Below are positions 1 through 11,299 of a stretch of DNA of 64,000 nt, piece by piece (the stretch's first letter is position 1; each line of letters begins with the position of its first letter). Location of the stretch: the NCBI GenBank assembly GCA_022606425.2, contig JAHDVF020000883.1, forward strand, positions 62,001 to 126,000. The letters are read 5' to 3'. The DNA is from Lepidostoma basale (taxonomy: Eukaryota > Arthropoda > Insecta > Trichoptera > Lepidostomatidae). A program made the position numbers and the translations under genes. Below the pieces are notes generated by a model. It did no database searches and was not told where the DNA came from. It saw only the letters and a list, made by a program, of their open reading frames with translations.

Positions 1-2
1 GC

Positions 3-3000
3 GTAGACAAGAAAGCTTCGTGCCTCCATTGCGACAAGTCCATCCATTATATAGACGACCACAGCCGGGACTGCAGCATCGAAAGTATCAACAGAGTCGG
101 GGACGAAACATACAAATGTTCTCACGAGGACGAGTGCCACAGCTGCAGTTCCAAGGGAATCAAGCCCTCCAATGATTTCAATAAAAAACCCTTTGAACTG
201 TACGACGACGAGAGACTGAAGAATCGCGATATCGGAATGAAAAAGACCTGTTTAAAGTGCCAAGAAATACGCGAGAATATTACCGTGGACGACAGCCCTC
301 AGGGTGGGCCCGACGGGGTCGGGACGTCCCCCAGATGCGGACACGATGCCGACACTAAATCAAAGAGAACATCTAAAGACGATTCCCAAACACTGTCAGT
401 TCCCAAAACGACAGGAACTCTTCGAAGGAAATCCGAGCCCGGAATGTCGAATATCAATTTTGACCCCAAAGATTGGAAGAAGAGCGTCGAGAATGAGAGA
501 AACAAGTGTGCCAAGAGTCAAGAGGAACTCCACAGGAGCCAAGATCTGCACGGCGAGAGAAGCAGCGTCGCCTGCAGCAACTGCGGGAAACATTACGCCA
601 GGCGCAGCTGCAAGCACAAGGCGGACCCTCGGGGCAAGTGCAGGTCGCTGGATCGGGAGACTCACTCCCTCGCGAAGAAGCCCGACCCCAAGGGCACCAG
701 CACGCTCGAGGTGAGGATGTACAACGCCAAGACAGTGCCTAAGAAAATATCCAAAATTAAAAAGAACAGAGCCAAGACCCTGCGGCACCTCGCAGTGGAC
801 TCCACAGCCAAGTTCTACACCAACATCACCGACAATGTCCTTCACATCTCCGAGTCCACCGACAGCATCAACACTCTCAACAGCAATAAAAATGACGGAG
901 AAGTTAGTACCACCAAACATGAAGAGGCAACAGGAGCTCCTCAAGGGGGGGAGATAGAAGAAGAAGTTTACCGTAACCTCATTCAGAAGACCGACTCTTT
1001 CAAGCAGAGTGAAATTGATAAAGATAAAAAGGGCATTGACACTAGCTGCCAGGTCTTGGAGAAGAAACTGCGAAGCCGTAGCGTGTCCCCTAAAAATGAC
1101 GGGGAGGACGACACCTTCGAGAGCTGTGACGACGGCCAGGAGAAACCCCTCGAGCAGATTATATCGCAGCTTCTGATGCAGAACCTGGAGTTCCAGAAGA
1201 TTCTCAAGCGACATCAGTTAAGAAACGCCACCAACAGGAGACACCAGCGCCTCCTGAAGTCGCACTCTAATCCGGAGAAAGTTTTAGCTCAGAGAAGAGA
1301 TGGACAAGCCAAAGTCAGGCCCAAGTACGGCAGACAGACTTCCGCTGTGGAGACCATCGTGAGTAACCTGAATAGCGACACTACAGAGGCAGCGGAGCAT
1401 CAAGCTCATGAGGCTAACACTGAATTAGAACATGCCACAGACGTAATCGAAGATAACAAAGAAAGCGCAGCCTTCACCGAAGAGCATATCTACGACACTC
1501 TCTTCGTTAGCCCACAAAAAGTCCAATCAAAACAATTTAATAAAAGTCCTGAAAAATTGGACACCAGCGTACCTTGCTTGAGTACTTTTGCTCCTTTAAG
1601 GACCGAGCAAGTCAAAGTGACGGAGGAAGACAACCGTCCTTCAGGCAGGCAGACACGGGTCAGCCTCTCGGAGTCTGACTACGTATACCTTTGCTTTGAC
1701 AAGAATAAGAATATCGACGCCTACCGAGTTCCAACCACTATTAAAGCGGTGGGTGAATTCCCAGATGACGGAGAGTATGCCGTGCCCGCAGCATCCCCTC
1801 AAAAAGTGGAGCACGTGGAACTGAGGCCAACACAGGGTAGTAAAGATACGGATAAAGATGAAACCGACCATCAGGACGAAGCTTCCGAAGTTTGGAAAAG
1901 AATTTCAAATGACACCGTCATAGAGAACCCGCTAATGAAGAATCGACGATTCAAGGACAACGCTAATGCTATAGACGCCTACTTGGAGACTGAGAATTGT
2001 CCGCAGAGTCCCAACATCCCGGAAATCTGGCTGAAGAGTCAAAAGGAACATTTCAATACGCCGCGGGATAAGAAATCCGGATCTCTGCCCAGAAGTTTCC
2101 AGGTCAATTTGAACGGAACCGAAGAAATTTCTGGGTCGCTGGTGAAAAGCAAGGCCTCTTACAACAAGGTGTATCTCAACCGAGAAGGCAAGGTTCTTCA
2201 GACGGACCGGCCTTTCACCATCGCCTCGGACTACAGCGAAATCAGCTACGAGGACATCGAGCGCTTCATCAAGGGGGACGACAGCTCGCCGCTCAAGTTC
2301 CCCTGCGACTCCAGCGCCTCCAGCAGGAGCTCGCGCTCCTTCGTCCACGGAGACGGCCTCCGCCAGTCCACGCTGGAGCTCGAGGCCGAGATCGACCGCT
2401 GTTATAAGTCCAACTTCCAACATCTGGACAGCGGCTCCAACGACAACCTGCTGAGCACGCAGCTCATGGACCAGTCCATCTCCTCCTCCATGGAAGTTAT
2501 GAACGAGAAAACTCAAACATCGCAAGAAGACATTTCTTCTTCGATGCATCCCGAACACAAGATCTATAAAACAACGGCCCATGTGCTCTCCCTCAAGAGT
2601 GTGCTCAACAAGTTCAAACTGAAGAGCCGCTCCAGCCAGGAACAAAATGCGACCATCGCCAATCCGGAAGTTGCTAAAAAGAGCGACGGAAAGAAGGTGG
2701 CAGCACCGAAAGGGAATTCCAGAAATCTAATGCAGCGCTTCAAGAGTATCATCAACGACGAGCAGCACGAGAGCACCGTCGCTGAAGCCTTGCGCGCCTC
2801 GAAAGACTGCCTCCCCGACCATATCAAGCAAGCTGAAAGGAAAAATTCTAAAGACGAAGCTGCTGCTAAAACTCCCATCACAGTGGTGGTGACACAACCT
2901 GACGATCCGGACAAGAGAGCCAACAACATGTCTACGGCAGTATCCAAGAGCTGCAACAACATCACGTCTCCGTTCAAGTCCACGGACAATCTGAGCATCA

Positions 3001-4787
3001 GCATGGAGCACATGTCACAATCGGTGCAGCTGCCAATATCTTTGGGGAACAAGTCCGCCCAGAGCTCCGTCCAGGACTTGAACAAGCTGCCCATCTACAA
3101 GCAGGGCAGCCGCCACCTCGGGGCCAGGATAGCGCAGTCGGACTACGCAGATCCAAAACTGCTCTTTTCCGGAAGCACCCATTCTGACTTGGACAAAGTC
3201 AACGTGCTGATCAACAGAAACGCACTCCGTCCTGACAGCCTCCTCTCGACCTCGTCACACTTCACATCATCCAGCGAGGGGTATGCCAACCCACCGGTAG
3301 AAGCTAGTCGCAATAGTTCTTTCCTTTATAAGGACGCAGCCGCAAAAACAGGCCTGGCCTGCAAGGGGCTGGAGACTGTGGAGAGAGTGATTCCGGTAAG
3401 AATCGAAAATAGATTAAGCGGCTCAGAAGACCTCAAAAAAGGTGGTGCGGAGAGCAAGCGGCTTCACTTTAAGGTTAACACGGACGACGGTTTCTATGAA
3501 AAATCTTTCGACGAGATAGAGAACATGCTGGGCCACGAGATCTTCAGAGATTCGGCTATTTACAGCGACCTGGACGACACCCTCCACGCTGCAGATAAAA
3601 AGGCATTTGACGGATTCCCCAAGTCTGTAGTGATGAAAAGAAGCAGCGGCTATGCGCCTCTTATAAAGAAAGAACACAAAAATGATATTCCTGTTATCAC
3701 CAGCACGGCCTACCTGACATCCGTGGAGAATGTGAGATGCTTGGACTCATCCAAGATCAGGCGTGCTCCGAGTGCTAGGGATAATGCCACACCTTTAGAT
3801 AAACTAATCTGCAAGCGGCAATCCAGCGGTGACAGCGCCATATCTATTTCCCCCAAGGTACAGAGTCCTCTTAAAAATACCGCTGTGAAGCTGGCTCCGC
3901 CCGTACCAGCCAAACCCCACTTCAAGTCTCAGCCGCAAGCCAAAGGTGCCAAGGTGAGTGACGGCAGTAAACCAGCCCTGCTGATGTCACAGACAAGTAA
4001 AGAGAAACACTTGAGCGCCAGTTTGAACATCACGGAACAAAATTTATCAGAAACGACCGAAATCAACTCTGTCCAATCGGGAAAAGAAGAAGCGCAAAAC
4101 GAAGTTTGTGGCAAATTAAACGTATGCCTAAAGTTGACGGATAAATCAAACGTTTTCCAATTCCCGTCGCCAAAATCCCCTACAAAACCCGGGATTCCAC
4201 GGCCGAGTTACGAACGAACGACGTCTTCCACTATCCAGTTGAAACGCCTGAGCTTCGAACGCTGCAGCCTGGATTCCGCCTCCGTCAGCCGACATTCTAA
4301 CAGCGTGTCTTCTTGCGAGACCGAACACAACGTCGCATCCAAATCCGTGCAGGAAAGACGGAAAGAAATAGAGTCAATGGCGAGCGAACAAAATAGCAAA
4401 ATTACCCACAGAAAGTCTGCCGACTTCTTGACGGATCATTCCACGGCCACATTCACTAGGTCCGGGAGCGTGAAGACGGGCAACGCTTCCACGAAGGACC
4501 AACCTAAACATAAGATGGCCGTCTCCGTTTCCAGAGTGCCTCAAAAGTGCAATATCCCTCTTCCAACCACTTCCAAATGTGCTTCCACTCCCTTCAATAA
4601 TAGTAGCAACGAAACTAACACTAGAATAGAACACGTTCAGACAGTAGAGGACGCTAACGCAATTGACGGCTGCATTCCGAATTCAAATTCAAATTTAGAG
4701 AATGTTGAGATTAATGCTGAGAACGAAATCATAGACGAAAATGGTAAAGGAGGCTGGGTCAAACATATTGTGAATCGATTTCAATAG
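3..4787 (+). CDS. Large disordered protein with CxxC motifs, C-terminal part (5' end outside window)
   Basis: The reading frame is open from position 3 to the TAG at 4785, about 1594 codons with no intron. The first in-window ATG (237) is probably internal, because the frame continues upstream to the edge without a stop. The visible protein is low-complexity, rich in Ser, Lys, Asp and Glu, and probably disordered. The first 210 residues carry several CxxC pairs (CLHC, CHSC, CLKC, CSNC) that could bind zinc. Further on there is an RRKSEP sequence near 425-440 that fits a 14-3-3 site, a short predicted helix around EQIISQLLMQNLEFQKIL (1150-1205), possible phosphotyrosine sites (EHIYDTLF, DYVYLCF, EYAVP), a PPVPAKP proline motif near 3897-3917 that could bind an SH3 domain, and an ordered-looking end, GGWVKHIVNRFQ. 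Together these suggest a signalling scaffold, perhaps the tail of a Rho-GEF-type protein, but I do not recognise the family and no catalytic domain is visible. Coding status is well supported by length and codon regularity. Confidence 0.8.
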   Translation, partial: VDKKASCLHCDKSIHYIDDHSRDCSIESINRVGDETYKCSHEDECHSCSSKGIKPSNDFNKKPFELYDDERLKNRDIGMKKTCLKCQEIRENITVDDSPQGGPDGVGTSPRCGHDADTKSKRTSKDDSQTLSVPKTTGTLRRKSEPGMSNINFDPKDWKKSVENERNKCAKSQEELHRSQDLHGERSSVACSNCGKHYARRSCKHKADPRGKCRSLDRETHSLAKKPDPKGTSTLEVRMYNAKTVPKKISKIKKNRAKTLRHLAVDSTAKFYTNITDNVLHISESTDSINTLNSNKNDGEVSTTKHEEATGAPQGGEIEEEVYRNLIQKTDSFKQSEIDKDKKGIDTSCQVLEKKLRSRSVSPKNDGEDDTFESCDDGQEKPLEQIISQLLMQNLEFQKILKRHQLRNATNRRHQRLLKSHSNPEKVLAQRRDGQAKVRPKYGRQTSAVETIVSNLNSDTTEAAEHQAHEANTELEHATDVIEDNKESAAFTEEHIYDTLFVSPQKVQSKQFNKSPEKLDTSVPCLSTFAPLRTEQVKVTEEDNRPSGRQTRVSLSESDYVYLCFDKNKNIDAYRVPTTIKAVGEFPDDGEYAVPAASPQKVEHVELRPTQGSKDTDKDETDHQDEASEVWKRISNDTVIENPLMKNRRFKDNANAIDAYLETENCPQSPNIPEIWLKSQKEHFNTPRDKKSGSLPRSFQVNLNGTEEISGSLVKSKASYNKVYLNREGKVLQTDRPFTIASDYSEISYEDIERFIKGDDSSPLKFPCDSSASSRSSRSFVHGDGLRQSTLELEAEIDRCYKSNFQHLDSGSNDNLLSTQLMDQSISSSMEVMNEKTQTSQEDISSSMHPEHKIYKTTAHVLSLKSVLNKFKLKSRSSQEQNATIANPEVAKKSDGKKVAAPKGNSRNLMQRFKSIINDEQHESTVAEALRASKDCLPDHIKQAERKNSKDEAAAKTPITVVVTQPDDPDKRANNMSTAVSKSCNNITSPFKSTDNLSISMEHMSQSVQLPISLGNKSAQSSVQDLNKLPIYKQGSRHLGARIAQSDYADPKLLFSGSTHSDLDKVNVLINRNALRPDSLLSTSSHFTSSSEGYANPPVEASRNSSFLYKDAAAKTGLACKGLETVERVIPVRIENRLSGSEDLKKGGAESKRLHFKVNTDDGFYEKSFDEIENMLGHEIFRDSAIYSDLDDTLHAADKKAFDGFPKSVVMKRSSGYAPLIKKEHKNDIPVITSTAYLTSVENVRCLDSSKIRRAPSARDNATPLDKLICKRQSSGDSAISISPKVQSPLKNTAVKLAPPVPAKPHFKSQPQAKGAKVSDGSKPALLMSQTSKEKHLSASLNITEQNLSETTEINSVQSGKEEAQNEVCGKLNVCLKLTDKSNVFQFPSPKSPTKPGIPRPSYERTTSSTIQLKRLSFERCSLDSASVSRHSNSVSSCETEHNVASKSVQERRKEIESMASEQNSKITHRKSADFLTDHSTATFTRSGSVKTGNASTKDQPKHKMAVSVSRVPQKCNIPLPTTSKCASTPFNNSSNETNTRIEHVQTVEDANAIDGCIPNSNSNLENVEINAENEIIDENGKGGWVKHIVNRFQ

Positions 4788-4944
4788 TTTAAGAAATGCT
4801 AGTTAGATAGATGTATGTGAGGCTGTCCGACGCCTCTAGAAGGGGCACAAATCTAATTATTAATATTATCGTATAATGCGCCAAAAATGTTTTTTAACGA
4901 ATTGTTCTAAAATTAAAAATTATTTATTTTTATACTGCAGCAGA

Positions 4945-4985
4945 TGCGTGTGTGCGTGTGTGTGAGTGTGTGTGTGTAGGTAGTT
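4945..4985. repeat. GT-rich microsatellite
   Basis: An imperfect (GT)n run in the presumed 3' UTR of the first gene. Confidence 0.8.
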
Positions 4986-5391
4986 GTATGGGTGTCTGTA
5001 AATATTCCTCAATTGAATAGTATTATTATTTTAATTATATTCTAATTAAAACAACGGTTTAGTTGTTAAGAGAGCGGTCCAGTGGAGGGAGGAATTGGCG
5101 CTTAAACAAATACTTAAACAATTTAACAATAATTACTTTTACTGTAACCTAACCTAACATTAACCCCTACCTATTTGAACGTACGTGATACATTCACTTT
5201 GACTGTACCATTCTGCGTTATCCCGTATCACGTACGCGCTTGAGAAAAAGTAATGTACCTAAAATGTACAAAGTTTTAGGGATTCACGCGTGTGCCAACA
5301 ACACTTGAGTACAAGTCTTCATAAATATGATAGTTTTACAAGGGGCAGGCGAAGTGAGCGGCCGATTATTTGACGTTTCGTAATTTAAAGA

Positions 5392-5397
5392 AATAAA
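5392..5397 (+). promoter_or_regulatory. Candidate polyadenylation signal of the first gene
   Basis: AATAAA about 600 bases after the stop; a second AATAAA lies at 5422-5427. This is the first canonical signal after the stop codon, but cleavage at a variant signal upstream is possible. Confidence 0.4.
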
Positions 5398-5552
5398 ATT
5401 AATATATAATTAAATTTCATAAATAAAAAACCTGCTTTTTTTTGCACGTTTCTCGGAAAATAACCCAAAGGTAGGGCAGTTAAGAGCAAATATTTAAAAG
5501 AAATCCGCGGCTTTCACCGTCAGGGCGGCTGCTCTACCTGCTGTGCTAAGAT

Positions 5553-5755
5553 TCATCATCATTATCAGCCTGTATCCGTCCATTCCTGGACGTAGGCCTC
5601 CTGCATCCTTCCGTGCCTGTCTATCCTGGGCAACACCCATCCACGTCGTTCTGGCAGTCTCTTTATTGCACTCCTCCATCGAAGTTGGGGACAGTCACAG
5701 TTCTAGTACGCCAGCAACGGAGGCATTTTCAGCCTTAACCTTCAGACCTCATTAA
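5553..5755 (-). mobile_element. RTE-like non-LTR retrotransposon 3' fragment
   Basis: The plus strand reads the CATCATCATTATCAGCCTG type of sequence, followed by a GGACGTAGGCCTCC motif; read from the minus strand this is the common 3' coding end of RTE-type elements of insects. A related fragment is at 44408-44520. It is short and 5'-truncated. Confidence 0.55.
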
Positions 5756-5761
5756 TAATTT

Positions 5762-5860
5762 TGATTTAACCCCACGATCGCCGTAAGCACACATGTGCGC
5801 TCTACGTAGACGATCGCCATAAGCGCAGCTGTGCGCGCTTCGCAATATTGGAAAGATGTG
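5762..5860. repeat. Two tandem copies of an approximately 40-bp GC-rich unit next to a TTAACCC end
   Basis: ACGATCGCCGTAAGC and ACGATCGCCATAAGC start two adjacent repeat units, each continuing into a GTGCGC-rich stretch. The block is preceded by TTTAACCCC, which resembles a piggyBac-type end, but I found no matching right end. Confidence 0.45.
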
Positions 5861-6569
5861 TTTCAAAATTAATTTCGATTTTCTCACAACGACATCTATG
5901 AATATTTTAAAATATTAACAAACCAAAAAGGATCCATATTTTTCGATAGTTTGGAAGAAAATACGTGGCGTACCGGCGCGCTGTTTCTACAAACAAGTGG
6001 CAATGAATGGATTGAAATAAAATTTATTGACCGGTTTCAGCAGCAATTTTGCTATCATCTTGTATCATCCATCTTTGTTACATAGCTATCTGTGTTAAGT
6101 TTGGTAGAGTAGACACCAGATGACGGCAGTATTTCTGTCAAAACTATTTTTTTTAAAATCAGTTAAAACAAGGTCCTGCTGAGAGTATAAACTGTATCAT
6201 CCGCATTTACAATTATGACAGTGGAGTGTATTGTTGCCATAGACAATATGTTTGATTCACGGGTGAAGCAAGGCCGTTCTTTAGGTTTAGTTTTATTTCT
6301 TTTGTACTTATTGCCGCCTGAATAGAACTCTACAGAAAGTGCCCACCCCGTAAATGCCTGGTGTACCTGATCTGACCTGGCCACCTGTGCCCTCACTTGA
6401 ACTAAGAAGGTGACCCCTACTCCAATCTTGTTTGATTTTCCAATTATCAACAGCAAGCATAACCTAACAACTTGCATATGGAAGGCAGGTTACACCGCCT
6501 ATACCTCTCCTCAATGGTTAGGTTAGGTATTCTCCCCCTTTCTTTATAATTTCTTTCTTTGGGTATAAC
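5861..6569. other. Unassigned spacer with one MITE-like patch
   Basis: About 5990-6060 holds a patch with GACCGGTTTCAGCAG that resembles the foldback MITEs seen elsewhere in the window. A 104-codon minus-strand frame (6163-6477) shows no recognisable domain and is not called as a gene. Confidence 0.4.
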
Positions 6570-7235
6570 TTCTTCTTCGCGTGCCGTATCAGGTTCCCCT
6601 GACGTTGGCAATCACTCCGGTGAAGGCTTCTCTATCTTGCGCAACCCGGAACAGCTCCCCACATGTCTCATCTTATGTTGCACAGCCAAGACGTTTGCCT
6701 TCTACCAGAACCACGCTGCCCCTCAATTTTTCCCATCAGTATTAGTTAGAGCAAACTGTATTTATCTCCCCGCAGAATATGACCCAGATATGAAATCTTA
6801 CGGACCTTAAAGTCCTTTAGCAGTTGTCTACTACAATTGGCTCTCCTCAAAACCTCCAAATTGCTGACGAAATCTGTCCACGGTATGCGAAGCATTCTCT
6901 TGTGCAACCACATCTCGAATGCTTCCAACCGGTTCATAGTGTGCACTTTCAGGGTCCAAGTCTCCGAGCCATAGAGTAATACAGACCAGACATAGCACTT
7001 GAACATTCTCTGCCTTAGTTTCAAGTTCAAGTTGTCATTGCAGAATATTGATCTCATTTTGTTGAATGAACTACGGGCTGCTTGGATCCTGCACTTCACT
7101 TCCATATCTGGGTCCATAGATGATGAAATCACACTGCCCAGGTACTTAAAACTGTTCCACCCTCTCCAATGGTTCACCACCGAGTCGTAATGTTAGAGCG
7201 GAATAATCCACTCTGCCAAATGCCATCCATTTTGT
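6570..7235 (-). mobile_element. RTE-like retrotransposon (family C), 3' part of the reverse-transcriptase ORF
   Basis: The minus strand encodes a fragment of the region after the polymerase motifs: FKYLGSVISSSMDPDMEVKC, LLYGSETWTLKV, RLEAFEMW, RMLRIPWTDFVSN, and farther on AQDREAFTGVIANV. This order is typical of RTE-clade C-termini. The frame breaks near 6746 by a stop. Related copies occur at 21700-22260, 32755-32950, 35165-35965 and 54850-55080. Confidence 0.8.
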
Positions 7236-7574
7236 CTTTTTTATACCTAACTACCCATGTTAAATATTATTAATAAAAGTAACTTAACTCCAGTAAGGTT
7301 AGTTTAAAATATATTATTCATCTTAATCTGATTGCCTACTGTACAGCTTATTCACTCACATTCTAACGAGGCCCTTTGTGTAATATTGTAGTAGTCCCTT
7401 GCCATTTTATATTTAACCGGGAGGGAACTGTTAGAGGCAGGTGTTTACCCGGGGATAAACGTATTTAAAAAAATATTTGAAGTCATTTAAAAAATGTGCA
7501 TTGACAAATCAATTAGATTGATGTTGCCACCCCAAAATAACAATTTTTAATGAAATAACTTAAAATACAAATAT

Positions 7575-7724
7575 AGTGGAACTTGGTTATTATGAGGAAG
7601 ATGGGACTGACTATATTTGCTCCTTATAGCATTACTCGTTATATCAGAGAATAAGTATTTTTAAATGATTATAAACACATGGAGACATGAAGTATCTGTT
7701 TCCTCGTTATAACCAAGTTTGACT
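7575..7724. mobile_element. Pogo/Tigger-like MITE
   Basis: The ends are inverted: AGTGGAACTTGGTTATTATG on the left, and AGTCAAACTTGGTTATAACG when the right end is read in reverse. The form (CTTGGTTATAACGA) is that of pogo/Tigger termini. The element is about 150 bp and has no coding capacity. The TA duplication is not clean. Confidence 0.55.
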
Positions 7725-9084
7725 TATATGTTTATTTTTTAATCCCAAGGTTAAGAACAGCTTTCAAACACACAACTCTCATAATCTTGCTTTCACTGAC
7801 TAGGCTACATCGAAAACTTGTCCATTTGAATATAAATTAATAAGAGTCGGTTCCCTCCCGGGCCCTTCAAAGTTTGTGATTTCATGCGTTCCTGAAACTG
7901 CCATGCAGGCTCGCCCAAGAGACCTGGCGCCCTATCTGAAACAACGCTAGGCGAGCTATTAGCGTAGTACGGAGACTGATTTTTGGTAATGTTTACAACC
8001 CTAGCTAGGATAATGCTGGTTGTAACACGGCACATCTAGTGCGTAGGCTATTTATTTATTTTCGCATCTGACCGAACAATCCAGCCCCTCCTGACCTAAC
8101 CTCACCTCACCTATACTTATAGAATTATTGAGACGGACAGCACATCAGACAGGAGCACAAAAGCAATGGTCCGGATGAATATATCGCACGCTTAATAGTA
8201 AACTGACCGATTATGGTTTAGGTCATAATTGAGTTAACATTAGACAGAGGCTTGTGTTAACGCTATCTATCTATTTTTCAGATGTTAAAGCTATCCATTC
8301 ATAAGTGTTTTTCGACTGTTTTTGTTAAAACACCGACTCATGTCAGATTGAGCAAAACTATCTTTTTTTTAGTTAAGCCAGTGTTCTATTAAGTGTGCGA
8401 TATGCCCAGCAGTTAATAGCACATATCATTTCTGAGTTACTGATTGTTCTTTGAGATTAACGAAAACTCCATTTTAATTTGACTGATTAACAATCTTTAA
8501 AGTTTTATTTTTACGAAACAATGAAAATAAAAGTATTTAAAAACTAAATCTCCATATCGGAACATGAATAAAATAAATCTCTGTTTTAGACCAATACAAC
8601 TGACCTAACCTAACATTAAAATAAATTCACATTAGACTTAACCTGAAATAAGAAAAACATTAACCAAATTTACTACAAAATCTATTTGTATTCAATTTGT
8701 TCTCGGTCATACTATTAAAGACAATAATTAAATTACATATGTATATTCCAATCCAACCCCAACTTGTGTTATTATTATGGATTTGTTCATCTTCAAATCT
8801 GAGATTATTTGTTCAAAAATCATATTTTAGTTGTATGGATTCTATCGCGTTTCTGATCTCTTTTGCTTATTTGATATACCTTAACAATCATGTGATACTT
8901 TTAGTTTGGAGTAGGGATACCCCTAGAGTAGGGAGTAGGGAGTGGGTGTGAGCAGACGCCATATCAACATTATTATGAAATGCACTTTGTATTGTATATT
9001 AAGACAACTATTGTATTAGGATTATTTTTATATTTTGATGAAATAATAAAAACCTTTTTATAAACTGAATTTGGATTTTATTTT
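7725..9084. other. AT-rich spacer with no gene seen
   Basis: No exon or RNA gene is recognisable. About 7800-8040 is less AT-rich than its surroundings, but its minus-strand frame has no identifiable domain. Short CCTAA-like tracts occur near 8095 and 8605. Confidence 0.4.
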
Positions 9085-9333
9085 TCTTGAAAGGATCATT
9101 CAGATGGTTTGGACACATGGAAAGAATGATAAAAAAGTATATGTTAACGATGTAAATGGAACCAGAAATAGAGGAAGACCGAGAAAAATGGCACGATAAA
9201 ATAAATCAAATATTTAATGTCGGCCATGTGAGGAAGCGAGAGAAATATGTCAGGAAAGAAAAGTGTGGCAGTCCATTCTTTCTGCCTACCCCTTCGGGAG
9301 ACGGCGTGATGGTTGAGTTAGTTAGTTAGTAAA
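9085..9333 (+). mobile_element. RTE-like retrotransposon (family A), 3' end with TTAG tail
   Basis: The sequence matches the last part of the family A ORF (WFGHMERM, then VNDVNGTRNRGRPR) and its 3' end, CCTACCCCTTCGGGAGACGG, then GTGATGGTTGAGTTAGTTAG. Internal deletions remove part of the coding frame. Confidence 0.8.
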
Positions 9334-9649
9334 CATTGTAACAAAATAGAGAAAGGCGCTTCAAAAACTTTGTGGGTCATATCAAACAGGAAAACTTAAA
9401 ATTCATTGATCTTCCTCATTGTCAGTACAGGTTTGAATCTGCAAAATTTAGGGATTGAAAGAAGAAAGAATTACTTTACGTGCGGTGCCTTGAGGGCGTT
9501 GATATTTATGCAACAAACATGGCCAAAATACAATATTGACATGAAGAAATTACAATTCGCAGCGCTGTGTATCACTGATTTATTTATTTCATATGGTCAT
9601 ACAACTCTTGAAGAGTTTTTTTTATATTTCATTTAATTTATTTTTATAA

Positions 9650-9950
9650 AAATTACAAACATTACAGACACATTTCCAGATCGTTTGCAATTTACATTAT
9701 GAGAATTTAAAATAGAAGCATAAAAAAAAAAATAAGCTTAAGAATTAGAAATAATGCATCCCTGAGGCAACTCACACTATCACGATAAATGTCGACCTCC
9801 GAGGCAACCCAATTAAGCAATACCCTACCCATAGGCATAACCATTGGCAGGTTGGTTCTGCAGCGCTGCAAATAAAACAATCTGTGCTGTCTTTGACGAA
9901 GGTAATTATCAGGGACAAATAGCCTCCTTACTAATTTTAGCCTCCTTAAT
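9650..9950 (-). mobile_element. Jockey/CR1-like retrotransposon, diverged 3' fragment
   Basis: The stretch with TCCGAGGCAACCCAATTAAG, then GGCAGGTTGGTTCTGCAGCG and AAACAATCTGTGCTGTC, is a diverged copy of the segment at 34080-34260 in the same family. Confidence 0.65.
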
Positions 9951-10244
9951 AATTTAATTGCAATCTCTCAAGTCTGGCCTTGTACAGGGTCTTGATTGCT
10001 CTGGTCTCTCAAGCTTGGCATACATGCTCAATCTATGCTAAGTGACCGGCCATCACTCTGCTCATTTTAAGGGGCTGCTGGGACACCGTACGAATCTCTT
10101 GGTTTACTTATTTATTTACACAAATGAGACATAACAAACGAAAAACATTTAGGCGACTCATTTGGACAAAAAACCGTGTAATAAAAATAAAACAACAACA
10201 TGAAACCAAAAAATTATACATATCAGAAGGAACCCAAATATGTC

Positions 10245-10775
10245 GACAGGAGCTTTTGCTATGCTTCGCCCTGTATGGCGTTCCAGTATCATTTCGAGAA
10301 AGCTCAAGCTCCAAATATTCAGCAGTAGCGTTAAAAGCGTACTGCTGTCCTGATGTGAGACTTGGAAGCTTCGACCACGGAAGTTATTGGAAAACTCCAG
10401 GTGTTTATAAATAGGTGCCTTTGCTCAATATTCAAGATCTATTGGCCCCAAACGGTGTCAAATGCCGTTCTCTGGACCATGGCAGGCGAAAAGTCAATTA
10501 GAGAACAAGTCGCTAGACGCAAATGGCAGTGGATCGGTCACACTCTGAGACGGAACCCAGCCTGCATTGCTCAGGGCGCACTAGACTGGTCCCCTTTGGG
10601 GGGAAAGAGGAAGCGAAGCAGATCTAGAGCCATCTGAAGAAGAGTGCAGGACGAGATTAAGGCAGCAGGCCTCACTTGGGATGATGTTAGGCATCAGGCA
10701 TGCCATAGAGTCGGTGGAGAAGGTTCCTTGAGGCCCTATGCACCACGGAGGTGTGACAGGACAAAAATAAGAAAA
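10245..10775 (+). mobile_element. RTE-like retrotransposon (family D), 3' part
   Basis: Translated pieces include VIGKLQVFINRCLCSIFKIY, WPQTVSNAVLW, RKWQWIGHTLRRNPACIAQG and ALDWSPLGGKRKRSRSR, followed by the GLTWDDV region. These mark the C-terminus of an RTE-type element. A near-identical segment is at 20450-20660. Confidence 0.8.
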
Positions 10776-10859
10776 AGAAGTCACTCTTTCCAGAATTTGT
10801 AATCTATTTTTTATGAACACCGCCTCACTGACACTAAAAATGTCCAAATAATCCGGGAA

Positions 10860-10990
10860 CGATTAGATTCAACGTCCAAATTGCTCTTCCTACTGGCATC
10901 ACCAAAGGCAGGTTGGTTGCTCCTATGCCTCCAAGTTCCCACTGCAACTCCAGGTCTGGGTCCCAGGATCATTCTTAGGATCCTAGTCTC
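10860..10990 (-). mobile_element. Jockey/CR1-like retrotransposon, small diverged fragment
   Basis: The patch AAATTGCTCTTCCTACTGGC, then ATCACCAAAGGCAGGTTGGT, matches the distal ORF region of the copy at 33893-34838. Confidence 0.5.
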
Positions 10991-11299
10991 TAGTATATTA
11001 TTGGTTGTTCTTTGGGCTATCTATTTAAGATAGAAAAGTCATGAAAAATGACTTCAATTAAGTATAGTAGAAGTCAAAGGTGATAATATTTTTGATTTAA
11101 TTACTAAAAAGACAATAACAAATTGATATAGCCATGTTTCATGGCATAATAGGTGAGATTGCACTGGACAAATTTTACATGACCGAAAAGGCGTTTTCTC
11201 TCTGGAGGCTTGTTTGATCTTAGTTAAGTTTAATTTTAATTAGTGATAAGATTATGAAAGACAATTTAAAAACAATAATAGTGATAATGACAATTCTGT

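Larger units (their letters stand above)
4788..5540 (+). other. 3' UTR and downstream spacer of the first gene
   Basis: AT-rich sequence follows the stop at 4785-4787. It contains a GT-rich microsatellite (about 4945-4985), two short CCTAA runs near 5149, and candidate AATAAA signals at 5392 and 5422. I see no coding feature. Confidence 0.5.

Noticed and set aside
396..4634. Several antisense open frames (up to 272 codons) under the first gene
   Set aside because: They mirror the codon structure of the long plus-strand frame, have no recognisable domain, and do not extend past it.
6163..6477. A 104-codon minus-strand gene
   Set aside because: No domain, no splice or promoter context, and it lies among repeat fragments.
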